In this document: in pieces, positions 43,952 through 54,263 of the stretch | How positions within the stretch are numbered: position 1 is the stretch's first letter | How the letters are laid out: each line of letters begins with the position of its first letter | Assembly (NCBI GenBank): GCA_025355505.1 | Contig: JANXZM010000023.1 | Span: 1 to 64,000, forward strand | Direction of reading: 5' to 3' | DNA length: 64,000 bases | DNA from: Acidobacteriaceae bacterium | GTDB lineage: Bacteria > Acidobacteriota > Terriglobia > Terriglobales > Acidobacteriaceae | Notes under the pieces: generated by a model | The model's database searches: none | What the model saw: the letters and a program-made list of their open reading frames with translations, nothing else | Told to the model about the DNA's origin: nothing | Program-made: the position numbers and the translations under genes

Positions 43952-44962
43952 ATGGCCGTAAAAGTTGGCATAAATGGATTTGGACGCATCGGACGCAACG
44001 TTTTCCGCACCGCGCTCGCGGACAAGAACCTCGACTTCGTCGCCGTCAACGATCTCACCGACCCCAAGACTCTGGCCCACCTGCTCAAGTACGACTCCAT
44101 CCTCGGCAACCTGCCGCACACAATCACCGCCGGTTCTGACAGTATTTCGATCGACGGCAAAGTCATCAAGGTATTCAAAGAGAAAGATCCCGCTGCCCTG
44201 CCTTGGGACTCCGTCGGCGCTCAAGTCGTCATCGAGTCCACCGGCCACTTCACCGACGCCAATGACGCCAGGAAACATCTACGCGGCAGCGTGAAAAAAG
44301 TCATTATCTCCGCCCCCGCCAGGAACGAAGACCTCACCGTAGTGCTCGGCGTGAACGAAGAGAAGTACGATCCCGCCAAGCACCACATCGTCTCGAACGC
44401 TTCCTGCACCACGAATTGTCTGGCCCCGATCGCCAAGGTCCTCCACGACGTTTTCAAGATCGTCAGCGGCACCATGACCACCATCCACTCTTATACGAAC
44501 GATCAAGTCATTCTCGATTTCCCGCACAAAGATTTGCGGCGAGCCCGCGCAGCGGCGATCAACATGATCCCAACCTCGACCGGCGCCGCCAAAGCGCTCA
44601 AGCTCGTCATCCCCGATCTCGCCGGCAAAATCGACGGCTTCGCCATGCGTGTCCCAACGCCCAACGTCTCGGTTGTCGACCTCGTCGTCTGGGTAGAAAA
44701 AAAGACCACCAAAGAAGAGGTCAACGCCGCCCTGAAAAAAGCTTCCGAGTCAGGCCCGCTGAAGGCCTATCTCGGGTTCGAGGAGAACGAACTGGTCTCG
44801 TCCGATTTCAAAGGAGACTCCCGCTCGTCCATCGTCGACTCCCACATGACCCTGGTAGTCGCCGGCAACTGCGTCAAGGTGATCTCCTGGTATGACAACG
44901 AGTGGGGATACTCCTGCCGTGTCCACGATCTGATCAACCTGATGGCGGCCAAAGGGCTGTAG
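43952..44962 (+). CDS. gap: Glyceraldehyde-3-phosphate dehydrogenase, class I
   Basis: The protein has 336 residues and a TTGGAGG ribosome site just upstream. The NAD motif [18 protein letters not shown] begins the protein. The catalytic Cys152 lies in [12 protein letters not shown], and the C-terminal part contains [13 protein letters not shown], the family signature. It oxidises glyceraldehyde 3-phosphate with phosphate and NAD(P). The next gene is pgk 86 bases downstream, then the macro-domain gene and tpiA, so it is part of a glycolytic cluster. Length matches the usual 330-340 residues. Confidence 0.97.
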   Translation: MAVKVGINGFGRIGRNVFRTALADKNLDFVAVNDLTDPKTLAHLLKYDSILGNLPHTITAGSDSISIDGKVIKVFKEKDPAALPWDSVGAQVVIESTGHFTDANDARKHLRGSVKKVIISAPARNEDLTVVLGVNEEKYDPAKHHIVSNASCTTNCLAPIAKVLHDVFKIVSGTMTTIHSYTNDQVILDFPHKDLRRARAAAINMIPTSTGAAKALKLVIPDLAGKIDGFAMRVPTPNVSVVDLVVWVEKKTTKEEVNAALKKASESGPLKAYLGFEENELVSSDFKGDSRSSIVDSHMTLVVAGNCVKVISWYDNEWGYSCRVHDLINLMAAKGL

Positions 44963-44987
44963 GTTCCGTAGCAATGGATCATACGGT

Positions 44988-45016
44988 GGAGGAACGGGCG
45001 TCTCGCCCGGCTCTCC
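44988..45016. repeat. Palindromic repeat between gap and pgk (GGAGAGCCGGGCG type)
   Basis: The arms CGGGCG and CGCCCG close on the three-base loop TCT, with flanking GGAG and CTCC extending the stem imperfectly. The reverse complement starts GGAGAGCCGGGCG, which also occurs at 55759-55771, so this is a dispersed repeat. It could also affect mRNA stability between the two genes. Confidence 0.55.
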
Positions 45017-45048
45017 ATCGGCAAGCGTCGAACGACTGAGTTTTTTTC

Positions 45049-46260
45049 ATGTCCAAACTTTCCATTCGCGATCTCCCGCTCAACGATCACCGCATCTTCA
45101 TGCGCGTCGACTTCAACGTCCCGCTCGAGGACGGCCGCGTTATGGACGACACGCGCATCCGCGAGACCCTGCCTAGCATCGAGTACGCTCTGCGTCACGG
45201 CGCTCGCCTCATCCTCGCCTCTCACCTCGGCCGTCCCAAGGGCAAGACCAATCCCAAGCTAAGCCTCAAGCCCGTCGCCGAGCGTCTGCGCATGCTGCTC
45301 GACAAAGAATTGTCGCGTGGCGAAAACGTTGGCTTCTGCCCCGAGTGCGTGGGGCCCGAAGCCGAAGAAATGGCGTTCAAACTCGAAAAGGGCCAGGCCC
45401 TGCTGCTCGAAAACCTTCGCTTCCACCCCGAAGAAGAAAAAAACGACGACAAGTTTTCCATGCAACTCGCCGCTCTCGCTGAGTTCTACGTCAACGACGC
45501 CTTCGGCACCGCCCATCGTGCCCACGCTTCCACCGTTGGCATCACCCGGTTTGTAAAGAAATCCGCCGCCGGTTTGCTCATGGAAAAAGAGCTGCAATAT
45601 CTGGGTCGCGTTTTGCAGAACCCCGAGCACCCCTTCGTCGCCATCCTCGGCGGCGCCAAAGTCAGCGACAAAATCGGAGTCATCCAGAACCTGCTCGGCA
45701 AAGTCGATGTCCTGATTATCGGCGGCGCCATGGCCTACACCTTCCTTAAGGCGCAAGGCGAATCCGTCGGCAAGAGTTTGGTCGAAGAAGACAAGATCCA
45801 ACTCGCCCGCGATCTTCTGCAGCAGGCTAAAACCCATAAACTCAAATTCCTCTTGCCCACCGATCACGTAATCGCCGACCGCGTCGAAACCGGCGCCGTA
45901 ACCAAGATCGTCGGCCACGGCGAGCCCATCCCCGCCAACATGATGGCCCTCGATATCGGCCCGCAATCCATCGAAGCTTTTTCCGAACAAGTTGCCCGCG
46001 CCCGCACCATCGTCTGGAATGGTCCCATGGGCGTTTTCGAATTGCCGCCCTTTGCCAAAGGCACCTTCAAGATCGCCCAGGCCGTGGCAGATAATCCCGG
46101 AGCCACTTCGATCGTCGGTGGCGGAGATTCCGTAGCCGCCATCAAAGCCGCCGGCGTAGCCGACAAGATCACCCATATTTCAACCGGTGGTGGCGCCTCA
46201 TTGGAATTTCTGGAAGGCAAGAAGTTGCCCGGGCTTGAAGCGCTAACGGATAAAAAGTAG
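45049..46260 (+). CDS. pgk: Phosphoglycerate kinase
   Basis: The protein has 403 residues. Diagnostic segments are [20 protein letters not shown] near the N-terminus, ASHLGRPKG (substrate-binding loop), [13 protein letters not shown], and the C-terminal ATP site [14 protein letters not shown] with [15 protein letters not shown]. It transfers phosphate from 1,3-bisphosphoglycerate to ADP. Length is normal for bacterial pgk. It follows gap, and the region to the macro-domain gene (46261-46381) contains hairpin repeats. Confidence 0.97.
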   Translation: MSKLSIRDLPLNDHRIFMRVDFNVPLEDGRVMDDTRIRETLPSIEYALRHGARLILASHLGRPKGKTNPKLSLKPVAERLRMLLDKELSRGENVGFCPECVGPEAEEMAFKLEKGQALLLENLRFHPEEEKNDDKFSMQLAALAEFYVNDAFGTAHRAHASTVGITRFVKKSAAGLLMEKELQYLGRVLQNPEHPFVAILGGAKVSDKIGVIQNLLGKVDVLIIGGAMAYTFLKAQGESVGKSLVEEDKIQLARDLLQQAKTHKLKFLLPTDHVIADRVETGAVTKIVGHGEPIPANMMALDIGPQSIEAFSEQVARARTIVWNGPMGVFELPPFAKGTFKIAQAVADNPGATSIVGGGDSVAAIKAAGVADKITHISTGGGASLEFLEGKKLPGLEALTDKK

Positions 46261-46312
46261 GCTCTTAGCTGTTGGCTTATAGCTCGGAGCGCGTAGCTCG
46301 CAGCCCCTAAGC

Positions 46313-46342
46313 TTCGTATCAGGGCATCGCTTTAGCGATGCC
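46313..46342. repeat. Dispersed hairpin repeat with core GTATCAGGGCATCGC
   Basis: The 20-base string starting TTCGTATCAGG at 46313-46332 is found exactly, in reverse complement, at 54317-54336. Within the copy here, GGCATCGC (46323-46330) pairs perfectly with GCGATGCC (46335-46342) across a TTTA loop. It lies just upstream of the macro-domain gene. Confidence 0.6.
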
Positions 46343-46363
46343 GAAAACCGCACTTCACCAACT

Positions 46364-46377
46364 GCCCCTTTAGGGGC
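46364..46377 (+). promoter_or_regulatory. Ribosome site of the macro-domain gene inside a small hairpin
   Basis: GCCCC (46364-46368) pairs with GGGGC (46373-46377) across TTTA. The AGGGG at 46372-46376 is the best Shine-Dalgarno, five bases before the ATG at 46382. When folded, the hairpin would hide part of the site. Confidence 0.4.
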
Positions 46378-46381
46378 CGCT

Positions 46382-46986
46382 ATGTCCGACTTCGCAGCCC
46401 GACTCACTTTCGCCAACGGCAAGACCGTCGAACTCGCTGGCCCCGCCGACATCACCAAAGAAACCACCGAAGCCATCGTCAACGCCGCCAACTCATCTCT
46501 GCTCGGTGGCCGGGGAGTGGATGCAGCGATTCACCACGCTGGCGGCCCCTCGATCCTCCAGGAGTGCAAGCGCATAGTGGCCAAGATCGGCACACTCCCA
46601 GCCGGCAAAGCCGTAATCACCACCGGCGGACGATTGCCCGCCAAATATGTAATTCACACCGTCGGCCCAGTGTATAGAGGAGGCCAACAGCACGAGGCAA
46701 AAACCCTCGCCAGTTGCTATCGTGAATCTATCCAGATTGCCGACGATCACGGAATCCGCTCATTGGCCTTCCCTTCGATATCAACCGGCGCATTCGGCTA
46801 TCCCGTTCACCAGGCCGCTGAAATCGCCCTTCGCACCATTGTCGAAGCTCTGCCGCATTGCACCCATGTAATACAAGTCCGTTTCGTGCTCTTCGACATA
46901 GCCACCAGCAATGCCTACGTCCAGGCCGCCGAAACATTATCCCAGCAACCACGCGCAATTTCCGCTGTCTTCGAGAAAGGTCCTTC

Positions 46987-46990
<4 letters not shown>
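46382..46990 (+). CDS. Macro-domain ADP-ribose / O-acetyl-ADP-ribose hydrolase (MacroD type)
   Basis: The protein has 202 residues. The macro-domain signature is ITKETTEAIVNAANSSLLGG followed by GVDAAIHHAGG, with the substrate-phosphate loop FPSISTGAFGYP. The N-A-A-N and G-V-D/A-A-I/H motifs are those of MacroD-type enzymes that remove ADP-ribose from proteins or O-acetyl-ADP-ribose. Its stop overlaps the GTG start of tpiA by four bases (GTGA), so the two are translated together. The position between pgk and tpiA is unusual for this family. The substrate in this bacterium is unknown. Confidence 0.9.
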
Positions 46991-47736
<746 letters not shown>

Positions 47737-47773
47737 AGCAGGCCGTTAACGCATGGCAAGAACGAGGTTTCTC

Positions 47774-48469
47774 ATGAAATTTGGCGTCATTATTTTTCCC
47801 GGTTCGAACTGCGATCACGATGCTTTCTGGACCATCCAACAGGTTGCCAAGCAGCCCGTAACTTTCCTCTGGCACGACTCGCACGACCTCCAAAACTGCG
47901 ACGCCATCATCGTCCCTGGAGGCTTCGCCTTCGGCGACTACCTCCGCACCGGCGCCATCGCCAAGTTCTCGCCGGTGATGGAATCCGTCCGCAAGTTCGC
48001 GGCCGGGGGCGGGCTGGTGCTTGGCATCTGCAACGGCTTCCAGATTTTGTGTGAGGCAGGTTTGCTCCCCGGAGCGCTGATGCGCAACGTCGGACTGAAA
48101 TATGTTTGCAAGCCGGTGCAGGTGAGAGTCGACAACAACCAGACGCCATTCAGCAACACCTGCCGCAAAGGCAAAGTGCTGACCATTCCCATCGGTCACA
48201 TGGAAGGCAACTATTTTTGCGATGAATCGACACTCGCGGAACTGAAACGCGACAACCGCATCGTCTTCCGCTACTCAAACCCGCAAGGCGAAATCACACC
48301 GGAATCGAATCCCAACGGATCGCTCGAAAATATCGCCGGAATCTGCAGCCCCGGACGCAACGTGCTGGGCATGATGCCCCATCCCGAACGCGCCGCCGAA
48401 CCAGAACTCGGCGGCACCGATGGATGCAAGATTTTCGAGTCGCTGGTGGAAGCGCTGGAATTGAAGTAG
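47774..48469 (+). CDS. purQ: Phosphoribosylformylglycinamidine synthase, glutaminase subunit
   Basis: The protein has 231 residues from ATG 47774, with GAGG seven bases upstream. It is a class I glutamine amidotransferase. The nucleophile Cys86 is in [10 protein letters not shown], and His203/Glu205 lie in MPHPERA. It supplies ammonia to PurL for the fourth step of purine synthesis. PurL and PurS are not in the window. The upstream in-frame ATG at 47753 adds seven residues without support. Its end faces fabH and is followed by a bidirectional terminator candidate. Confidence 0.95.
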   Translation: MKFGVIIFPGSNCDHDAFWTIQQVAKQPVTFLWHDSHDLQNCDAIIVPGGFAFGDYLRTGAIAKFSPVMESVRKFAAGGGLVLGICNGFQILCEAGLLPGALMRNVGLKYVCKPVQVRVDNNQTPFSNTCRKGKVLTIPIGHMEGNYFCDESTLAELKRDNRIVFRYSNPQGEITPESNPNGSLENIAGICSPGRNVLGMMPHPERAAEPELGGTDGCKIFESLVEALELK

Positions 48470-48474
48470 AAGGA

Positions 48475-48530
48475 TTCAAGGTTTCAGAGTTTCATAAGAA
48501 CTCCGCGAACTTTTATTTTGAAACCTTGAA
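48475..48530. terminator. Long-loop inverted repeat between converging purQ and fabH
   Basis: TTCAAGGTTTCA (48475-48486) and TGAAACCTTGAA (48519-48530) are perfect 12-base complements separated by 32 bases, with T/A-rich flanks. It sits in the 77-base gap between two converging genes, as expected for a shared terminator. The long loop lowers confidence. Confidence 0.45.
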
Positions 48531-48546
48531 ACTTTGCAACCTGGCA

Positions 48547-49545
48547 CTAATACGCCCATCGAAGCAGTGTCGCTCCAGAGGTAAATCCCGCTCCGACCGA
48601 AGCCAGCAGCACCAGGCTTCCCTTTTTCAGTTTGCCTTCCTGGCGCGCCGTTTCCATGGCCAGCGGAATCGTTGCCGCGGTGGTGTTTCCGTACTGCTCG
48701 ATGTTAATGATCACCGCTTCCGGACGCATATTCAGACGATCGGCCGTCGCAGTGATGATGCGCTTGTTCGCCTGGTGCGGAATGAAGGCGTCGATCTCGC
48801 TGCCCTTAATGTTGTTGCGTTTGAGAATTTCTTCGCAGAGCGACGCCATCTTGCGCACCGCAAACTTGAACACCGCTCCTCCGTCCTGATGAACAAAGTG
48901 CATCTTCTTGTCGACAGTTTCGTGGCTCGCAGGATTCAGGCTTCCACCACCAGGCATGTACAGCGAGCACCCACCCGATCCATCCACTTCATGGACAAAG
49001 TCGATGAGTCCGACGGAATCGTCTTCCGCCGGTTCGAGCAGGACCGCGCCCGCTCCATCGCCGAAAATAACGCAGGTCGCGCGGTCGGTGTAGTCGATGA
49101 TCGACGACATCACGTCCGCACCGATCACGAGTACTTTCTTATGCGATCCGGTTGCAACGAACTGCGCTCCCGCTTGCAGCGCGTAAACAAACGCCGAACA
49201 GGCAGCGGAAAGATCGAACCCCCAGACATTTTTCGCGCCCAGCTTGTGTTGGACCAGACAAGCGGTCGAGGGAAAAAACATGTCCGGCGTAACCGTACCC
49301 ACCACAATCGCGTCGAGATCGGAAGCTTCGATGCCGCGCTCGGCGAGCGCCTTCTTCGCCGCCTCAACCGCAAGATCGCTGGTCGCAACTCCCTTGTCCA
49401 CGAGATGACGCTCACGGATGCCCACGCGCTCCATGATCCACTGGTCATTGGTATCGACAAGTTTTTCGAGGTCGGCGTTGGTGAGAAGGCGAGGCGGAAC
49501 GTAGGTGCCGAGAGCGCTGATCTTAACGCGCTGAAGCTGGGTCAA
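48547..49545 (-). CDS. fabH: 3-oxoacyl-ACP synthase III
   Basis: The protein has 332 residues. The catalytic triad is Cys116 ([12 protein letters not shown]), His257 ([10 protein letters not shown]) and Asn287 (EQYGNTTAA). The C-terminal [13 protein letters not shown] matches the FabH end. It joins acetyl-CoA or branched acyl-CoA with malonyl-ACP to start fatty-acid synthesis. The ATG at 49545 has a GGAGACGTC upstream, which is a good ribosome site. It stands alone on the minus strand between purQ and the zinc-ribbon membrane protein gene. Confidence 0.96.
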   Translation of the reverse strand: MTQLQRVKISALGTYVPPRLLTNADLEKLVDTNDQWIMERVGIRERHLVDKGVATSDLAVEAAKKALAERGIEASDLDAIVVGTVTPDMFFPSTACLVQHKLGAKNVWGFDLSAACSAFVYALQAGAQFVATGSHKKVLVIGADVMSSIIDYTDRATCVIFGDGAGAVLLEPAEDDSVGLIDFVHEVDGSGGCSLYMPGGGSLNPASHETVDKKMHFVHQDGGAVFKFAVRKMASLCEEILKRNNIKGSEIDAFIPHQANKRIITATADRLNMRPEAVIINIEQYGNTTAATIPLAMETARQEGKLKKGSLVLLASVGAGFTSGATLLRWAY

Positions 49546-49727
49546 TGACGTCTCCTGAGATGCGCAGTGCGATGTAAAGCGAATTGATTATTTTCAACGA
49601 TGAGCGCGAGAATGTCTAACGCCAGTGTCCTAATTCCCCACAAAGGAGCACAGAGGAACAACTAAACGACGAAACCCTAACGGAATTCACGCCTCTCCGT
49701 GACTTCGTGTTTTTGGTGGTTGATGAA

Positions 49728-50201
49728 TTATGGCAGACGCGCCGCCAGATCCCCGAACACCGGCAATTCGAAACGCTCGCCTTGCCATGCTTTGAACGAC
49801 AGAACGATCCACAAGAACAACATGGCCAGCGAAGCTAGAATTCCAAACAGAAGAAAAGCCATGGCGGCAGCGACATTCGAAAACAAAAGTGCAGCGATGG
49901 TCAAAACGAAAAAAACTCCCCAGAGCAAAATGCTTTGCCATGCGTGAAAGCGGACAAAGCGGCTCTTGCGAAATGCCGGCAGAAACAATATCACTGCGGC
50001 AGGGACGAAGATGAGATAGGCGACAGCCGCGGCCGCTCGTTCCGCGGGAGGAAGCGGCGTCATCGACCATCCGCATCCCGGACAAAATGCCGCGTTCGCC
50101 GGCATCACCGTTCCACAGTGGGGACACTTGACGGAGGATTGCGCCGGATTCGCTGGACTATCTCCTGAACTTTGTTCTGAACTAGACAATTCGGCGTCCA
50201 T
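49728..50201 (-). CDS. Zinc-ribbon membrane protein (DUF4870-like)
   Basis: The protein has 157 residues from ATG 50201. A zinc ribbon near the N-terminus (CPHCGTVMPANAAFCPGCGW, two C-x2-C pairs) precedes three to four membrane segments (AVAYLIFVPAAVILFLPAF, ILLWGVFFVLTIAALLFSNV, FGILASLAMLFLWIVLSF). It resembles the DUF4870-type family, with polar FRKSRFVRFHAWQSI between helices. Function is unknown. Its start lies 20 bases inside the end of the upstream Fur-family gene on the same strand, so co-translation is likely. Confidence 0.75.
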   Translation of the reverse strand: MDAELSSSEQSSGDSPANPAQSSVKCPHCGTVMPANAAFCPGCGWSMTPLPPAERAAAAVAYLIFVPAAVILFLPAFRKSRFVRFHAWQSILLWGVFFVLTIAALLFSNVAAAMAFLLFGILASLAMLFLWIVLSFKAWQGERFELPVFGDLAARLP

Positions 50202-50724
50202 TCGTCTTCTTCGGATTGCGGCATTCTTCGCAAACGCCGTAGATCTGGAAAGTGTGGCGGGTCGTAACGTAGCGATGTTTGCGCCCGATTTCGTGCTCGA
50301 TCGCGCCGACTTCTTCGGAGAAAAACTCGACCGAAGCGCCGCACTCGGTGCAGACCATGTGGTGATGACTGCGGCGATTGTACTGGTGTTCATAACGCGC
50401 GATGCCGTCGTGGAAGGCGACTTCGCTGGCCAGTCCGCAACCGGCGAGAAGTTTCAGCGTCCGGTAGACGGTGGTGACGCCGATGCGCGGGTCGGCTTTC
50501 TTGACTAGACGATGCAATTCGTCGATCGAAAGGTGTTCACGCGTTTCCAGAAAGGTCCTCAGAATTGCGTTGCGCTGCTCCGTCTGCTTGAGCCCGACAC
50601 GTTTGAGATGCTGAAGAAAAATTCCCTCGGCTTCGCGGATATTCTCGCGCGAGATGGAGGGCTGATCGTCAATTCGTTTCTGCAGCATTTTGGGCGGCGC
50701 GGACAACTTAAGATGATAATGCAC
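50182..50724 (-). CDS. Fur-family metalloregulator
   Basis: The protein has 180 residues from GTG 50724, or 168 from ATG 50688. The winged helix is LKQTEQRNAILRTFLETREH and VGVTTVYRTLKLLAGCGLAS. The metal and zinc sites are HHHMVCTECG and YGVCEECR, two C-x2-C pairs that form the structural zinc. Family members sense iron, zinc or peroxide, and I cannot tell Fur from Zur or PerR. The C-terminal tail NPKKTNGRRIV is basic. Neither start has a strong ribosome site, so the N-terminus is uncertain. Confidence 0.85.
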   Translation of the reverse strand: MHYHLKLSAPPKMLQKRIDDQPSISRENIREAEGIFLQHLKRVGLKQTEQRNAILRTFLETREHLSIDELHRLVKKADPRIGVTTVYRTLKLLAGCGLASEVAFHDGIARYEHQYNRRSHHHMVCTECGASVEFFSEEVGAIEHEIGRKHRYVTTRHTFQIYGVCEECRNPKKTNGRRIV

Positions 50725-50903
50725 GCCGAGGGTTCCCGACAGGATACTTGGGCAAGTGCGGATTACGCCAACCGAGTCGGCTCGCTGCGAGTCTGAGGCC
50801 AGCGCGCGTCTGAATTGGGGAGTCGGGCTGAAGCTGATGGGGAATGCGATCGTCCAGTTATCGCGGGCGGGATGACGGGGTTTTTACCCCCCCCAATTTC
50901 CTC

Positions 50904-50959
50904 TAAAGTATTCTAAACAAAGGACTTACTTGTAAAGTATTCTGGAATAAGGACTTAGT
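50904..50959. repeat. Tandem direct repeat, two 27-base units
   Basis: Units at 50904-50930 and 50933-50959 both begin TAAAGTATTCT and share AGGACTTA near their ends, with a few mismatches and two bases between. Only two units are present and no spacer or cas gene is nearby, so this is not a CRISPR array. Confidence 0.6.
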
Positions 50960-51246
50960 GGGCTGACGCTCCGTTTTCGTTTCGATTCGGGACGTGCGAT
51001 GGATGCTCAAATGTCGCAGACCAAGAGTTCTTTTCGCTTCGCTCAGGATTTCGGCGGCGGGCTCCCGCCCGCCAAACGCCTCAAGTTGTCAAGGAGCGCG
51101 GAAAATGGCTTCGTGCGGGATCGAAGGGCCGTCTCTGGAGACGGGGACACTTCTTCCCTGGCCAATCCGATTTCTATTTTCGCGCGTGGCGGGTTGGTTG
51201 TCTGTGATCGGGGGACAGCGAGTTTGTGATGAATCGGGGGTCAAAG

Positions 51247-51275
51247 GCCCCGCCCAAGCGAAGCTTGAGCGGGGC
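51247..51275. repeat. Inverted repeat GCCCCGC...GCGGGGC
   Basis: The arms GCCCCGC and GCGGGGC, plus inner CAAGC and GCTTG, fold around GAA with one mismatch. It is part of the repeat cluster upstream of the acylase gene. Confidence 0.55.
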
Positions 51276-51375
51276 ACCCTTCAGAGTTGGGATGGAGGCG
51301 AAGTCCGGGCCACCCGCCAATGACGGAAAACGTTCCGTCTGTCCCCGGGTTTCTCTCATCGGCAGTCCAATCCAT

Positions 51376-51402
51376 AGGTCCTTCGCTGCGCTCAGGATGA
51401 CA
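51376..51402. repeat. Partial copy of the CCTGAGCGAAGCGAAGG dispersed repeat
   Basis: The sequence TCCTTCGCTGCGCTCAGGAT matches, with one difference, one arm of the perfect palindrome inside the acylase gene at 52389-52466. A further short copy is at 51030-51049. Confidence 0.6.
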
Positions 51403-51563
51403 GCGCGGATCTATACCGATCAGAGTTCAAGGCGTTTCCGACCTGCCGCAAATTTTACTCTCATAATCGGACACGACCATTGATAGTAGTGTTCAGTCGC
51501 GTAGCTTGGCAATTCCGTCGCACGGTTGTCACAGACACCACGCACCCCTACAATCTTTTAGTA

Positions 51564-54221
51564 ATGTCGTCTACTTTTTCCCTGCCTGAAGTCCGCCGGC
51601 GCAATCCTGCGCTCCGCATCCTGTACTACGCGGTTTGCCTGTTGCTGGTGGCGCTGCTCGCCGTGGTCTGGTGGTTGTACTGGATTGCCCACTCGGCGGT
51701 GCCGCAACTGGATGGCAGGGTCGTGGTGCCGGGGATTTCGTCCAAGGTGCGGGTGGTGCGCGATGGGCACGGGGTGCCGACGATTGAGGCGGCTACGCTG
51801 GAAGATTTGTTTTTTGCGCAGGGGTACGTGACCGCGCAAGACCGGCTGTGGCAGATGGACATGATGCGGCGCGCGGCTGCCGGAGAACTTTCGGAGGTGA
51901 TCGGCGAGGCTACGGTAAGGATGGATCGCGAGGAACGGATTTTGGGACTGCGGCAGGCGGCGGAAGCGGCGGAGAAAACGCTTTCTGTACGCGATCGAGC
52001 TTACTTTGACGCCTACGCCCGAGGAGTGAATGCGTTTCTGGAATCGCATCGCGACCGGCTCTCGCTGGAATTCCGCTTGATGAAGTACACGCCGCGGCCG
52101 TGGACGGTGACCGATTCCCTGCTGGTGGGCGCGCGCATGGTGCAGGACCTGAACCACTACAGCGATCCGCACGCGCTGACACGCGAGAAAATTCTGGCCA
52201 AGCTCGGATCGGAATTGACGGCGGACCTGTACGTGAATTCTTCCTGGCGGGATCGTCCGCCAACCGAGGCACGGAGGATCGACGAGGAGCCTGGGGTTAG
52301 CAGCGGGGACGAAGACAATGACGATGATGATGAAGAGGTTGATCCGGAGGGTGGAAACAGCCGGTTGATTTCGGGGCTGCCCAAGGTTGTCATCCTGAGC
52401 GAAGCGAAGGACCTGCTTTCGCGTCAGGGCAAGAAACAGCAGGTCCTTCGCTTCGCTCAGGATGACAATAGTCTCTCTTCTGCGCGAGTTTCTGAGTTCC
52501 ATTCTGCGTTGCCTTACGCGTTGTCCTCTACTTTCACTTTGGAAGAGGCCGATTCATTCCGGCCTGGCTCGAACAACTGGGTTGTTTCCGGGCAGCACAC
52601 GGTTTCGGGGAAACCTCTGCTGTCGAACGATATGCACCTCGACCATCAGATGCCGAACCTGTGGTTTGAGGCGCACCTGAGAACAACAACAAAGACGGGC
52701 AACTTCGACGTAGCAGGCGTTACGCTGCCCGGAGTTCCGTTCGTGATTGTCGGCCACAACCAGCGCATCGGCTGGGGATTCACCAACGTCGGTCCAACCG
52801 TGGAAGATGATTTCCTTGAGGAGTTCAACGCGCAGGGGCAGTACAAAACTCCGGCGGGATGGCTCGATGCGCAGCACCGGCAGGAGACTATCCACGTCAA
52901 AGGCAAGCCGGATGTGACGCTCGACGTGGTGACAACCCGTCACGGACCGATCGTCACCGAGCTGATTCCGGGCGAAACGCGAAACATTGCCTTGCGCTGG
53001 ACCTTGCAGGACGGCGAGGGGCTGGTTTTCTTCGACGTTGACTTGGCACAGAACTGGGAAGAGTTTCGCAAGGCGTTCTCGACATTTGGCGCGCCGGGAC
53101 AAAACGTGATGTATGGCGATGTGGATGGTCACATCGGATATCAGGCGACGGGGCGAGTACCGATCCGAGCGGCGGGCGATGGCAGCCTGCCGGTGAGCGG
53201 CAGCGATGATGCGCACGAGTGGAAGGGTTGGATTCCTTTCGACGAGATGCCGCATGTTTACGATCCGCCGTCGGGTATTCTGGCCACCGCCAACGGACGC
53301 ATCGCTCCGGACGGCTACAAGTATTCCATCAGCACGGAGTGGGAAGCGCCGTGGCGAACGGATCGCATTTACCGGGTGCTGGAATCGGGAAAGAAATTTG
53401 CGCCTGCGGATATGCTGGCGTTGCAACTGGATCTGTCGTCCACTTACGACCGTTTCTGCGCCGACAAGTTCGTGTATGCGGTCGATCACGTCGCCAGCGC
53501 CTCAGACCGGGCTAGGCGGGCAGCGGAAATTCTGCGGGACTGGGATGGGCGGATGTCGGAGGATTCAGCGGCGCCGACGATTGAGACCAAGGCACGTCAG
53601 GAACTGGCGCGGTTGCTGCTGGAGCCGAAGCTCGGTGCTGCGTCGGATAAGTCGCATCCAGGCGCGCTGAGTTGGAAGAGCTATCACTGGGCTATGTCGT
53701 CGGTCTGGTTGGAAAATGTGCTTACCAGGCAACCGGTACGCTGGCTGCCGCCGGGATACTCCGACTACGGGAGCCTGTTGACGGCTGCGGTTGAGAACGT
53801 GGTGAAGCAGACGGAAGTTGCTTCGGGCGACGCCTCGAAAGTTTCCGCGCAAGTTCCTTCCGACCTCGGTCAATGGAAATGGGGAAAGAATCATCCGGTT
53901 GAAATCGATCATCTTGTGCTCAGCCATCTTCCCGTGATTGGGCGCTTCACGGGACCTGGAGTGCATCCATTGAGCGGGAGCGGGTACACGGTAAAGGCGG
54001 TGGGCGGCGATTTTGAGCCTTCCGAACGGCTGACGTGGAATTTTGCGGACTTTGACGAAAGCACGCTGAACGTGGTCACGGGAGAAAGCGGGATATTTCT
54101 CAGTCCGTATTATATGGACCAATGGGCGGCGTGGTACGGAGGCTCGACGTTCGCGTTTCCATTCTCGCAGGCTGCGGTGGAGAAACAGCGGGCGCATGAG
54201 ATGACGCTGGAGCCGGAGTAG
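51564..54221 (+). CDS. Penicillin-acylase-family N-terminal-nucleophile amidohydrolase
   Basis: The protein has 885 residues from ATG 51564. A membrane anchor (ILYYAVCLLLVALLAVVWWL) leads to the alpha-chain region: VRVVRDGHGVPTIEA and QGYVTAQDRLWQMDMMRRAA. The nucleophile is predicted to be Ser336 in PGSNNWVVSG, which becomes the beta-chain N-terminus after self-cleavage. Later segments include LLSNDMHLDHQMPNLWFEAH and VIVGHNQRIGWGFTNVGPTV. Family members cleave beta-lactams, acyl-homoserine lactones or N-acyl amino acids in the periplasm. Residues 276-301, near the spacer, come from an inserted repeat, next to an acidic run. Confidence 0.88.
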   Translation: MSSTFSLPEVRRRNPALRILYYAVCLLLVALLAVVWWLYWIAHSAVPQLDGRVVVPGISSKVRVVRDGHGVPTIEAATLEDLFFAQGYVTAQDRLWQMDMMRRAAAGELSEVIGEATVRMDREERILGLRQAAEAAEKTLSVRDRAYFDAYARGVNAFLESHRDRLSLEFRLMKYTPRPWTVTDSLLVGARMVQDLNHYSDPHALTREKILAKLGSELTADLYVNSSWRDRPPTEARRIDEEPGVSSGDEDNDDDDEEVDPEGGNSRLISGLPKVVILSEAKDLLSRQGKKQQVLRFAQDDNSLSSARVSEFHSALPYALSSTFTLEEADSFRPGSNNWVVSGQHTVSGKPLLSNDMHLDHQMPNLWFEAHLRTTTKTGNFDVAGVTLPGVPFVIVGHNQRIGWGFTNVGPTVEDDFLEEFNAQGQYKTPAGWLDAQHRQETIHVKGKPDVTLDVVTTRHGPIVTELIPGETRNIALRWTLQDGEGLVFFDVDLAQNWEEFRKAFSTFGAPGQNVMYGDVDGHIGYQATGRVPIRAAGDGSLPVSGSDDAHEWKGWIPFDEMPHVYDPPSGILATANGRIAPDGYKYSISTEWEAPWRTDRIYRVLESGKKFAPADMLALQLDLSSTYDRFCADKFVYAVDHVASASDRARRAAEILRDWDGRMSEDSAAPTIETKARQELARLLLEPKLGAASDKSHPGALSWKSYHWAMSSVWLENVLTRQPVRWLPPGYSDYGSLLTAAVENVVKQTEVASGDASKVSAQVPSDLGQWKWGKNHPVEIDHLVLSHLPVIGRFTGPGVHPLSGSGYTVKAVGGDFEPSERLTWNFADFDESTLNVVTGESGIFLSPYYMDQWAAWYGGSTFAFPFSQAAVEKQRAHEMTLEPE
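52389..52466. repeat. Palindromic dispersed repeat inserted in frame in the acylase gene
   Basis: Two perfect 29-base arms (52389-52417 and 52438-52466) surround a 20-base loop. The arm begins GTCATCCTGAGCGAAGC. Translated in frame it gives VVILSEAKDL and later QVLRFAQDD, and the acylase reading frame stays open across it. I associate this string with many Acidobacteriota genomes. Confidence 0.8.
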
Positions 54222-54263
54222 GCTTTTGGCTCTTACGCCCCTGACGGGGTGTCTCATTTCCCA

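Larger units (their letters stand above)
50725..51563. other. Repeat-rich intergenic region upstream of the penicillin-acylase gene
   Basis: This stretch of about 840 bases holds no convincing gene; short open frames on both strands are unsupported. It contains a tandem direct repeat (50904-50959), an inverted repeat (51247-51275), and two partial copies of the CCTGAGCGAAGCGAAGG repeat (51030-51049 and 51376-51402). A homopolymer C run lies near 50890. It seems to be a landing zone for dispersed repeats, and the promoter of the acylase gene must be within its last part. Confidence 0.6.

Noticed and set aside
45259-46176. A 305-codon minus-strand frame opposite pgk
   Set aside because: pgk is certain, and the antisense frame has low-complexity glycine/aspartate content without any motif.
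50904-50959. Possible start of a CRISPR array
   Set aside because: Only two imperfect units with a two-base gap are present, no spacers exist, and no cas gene is near.
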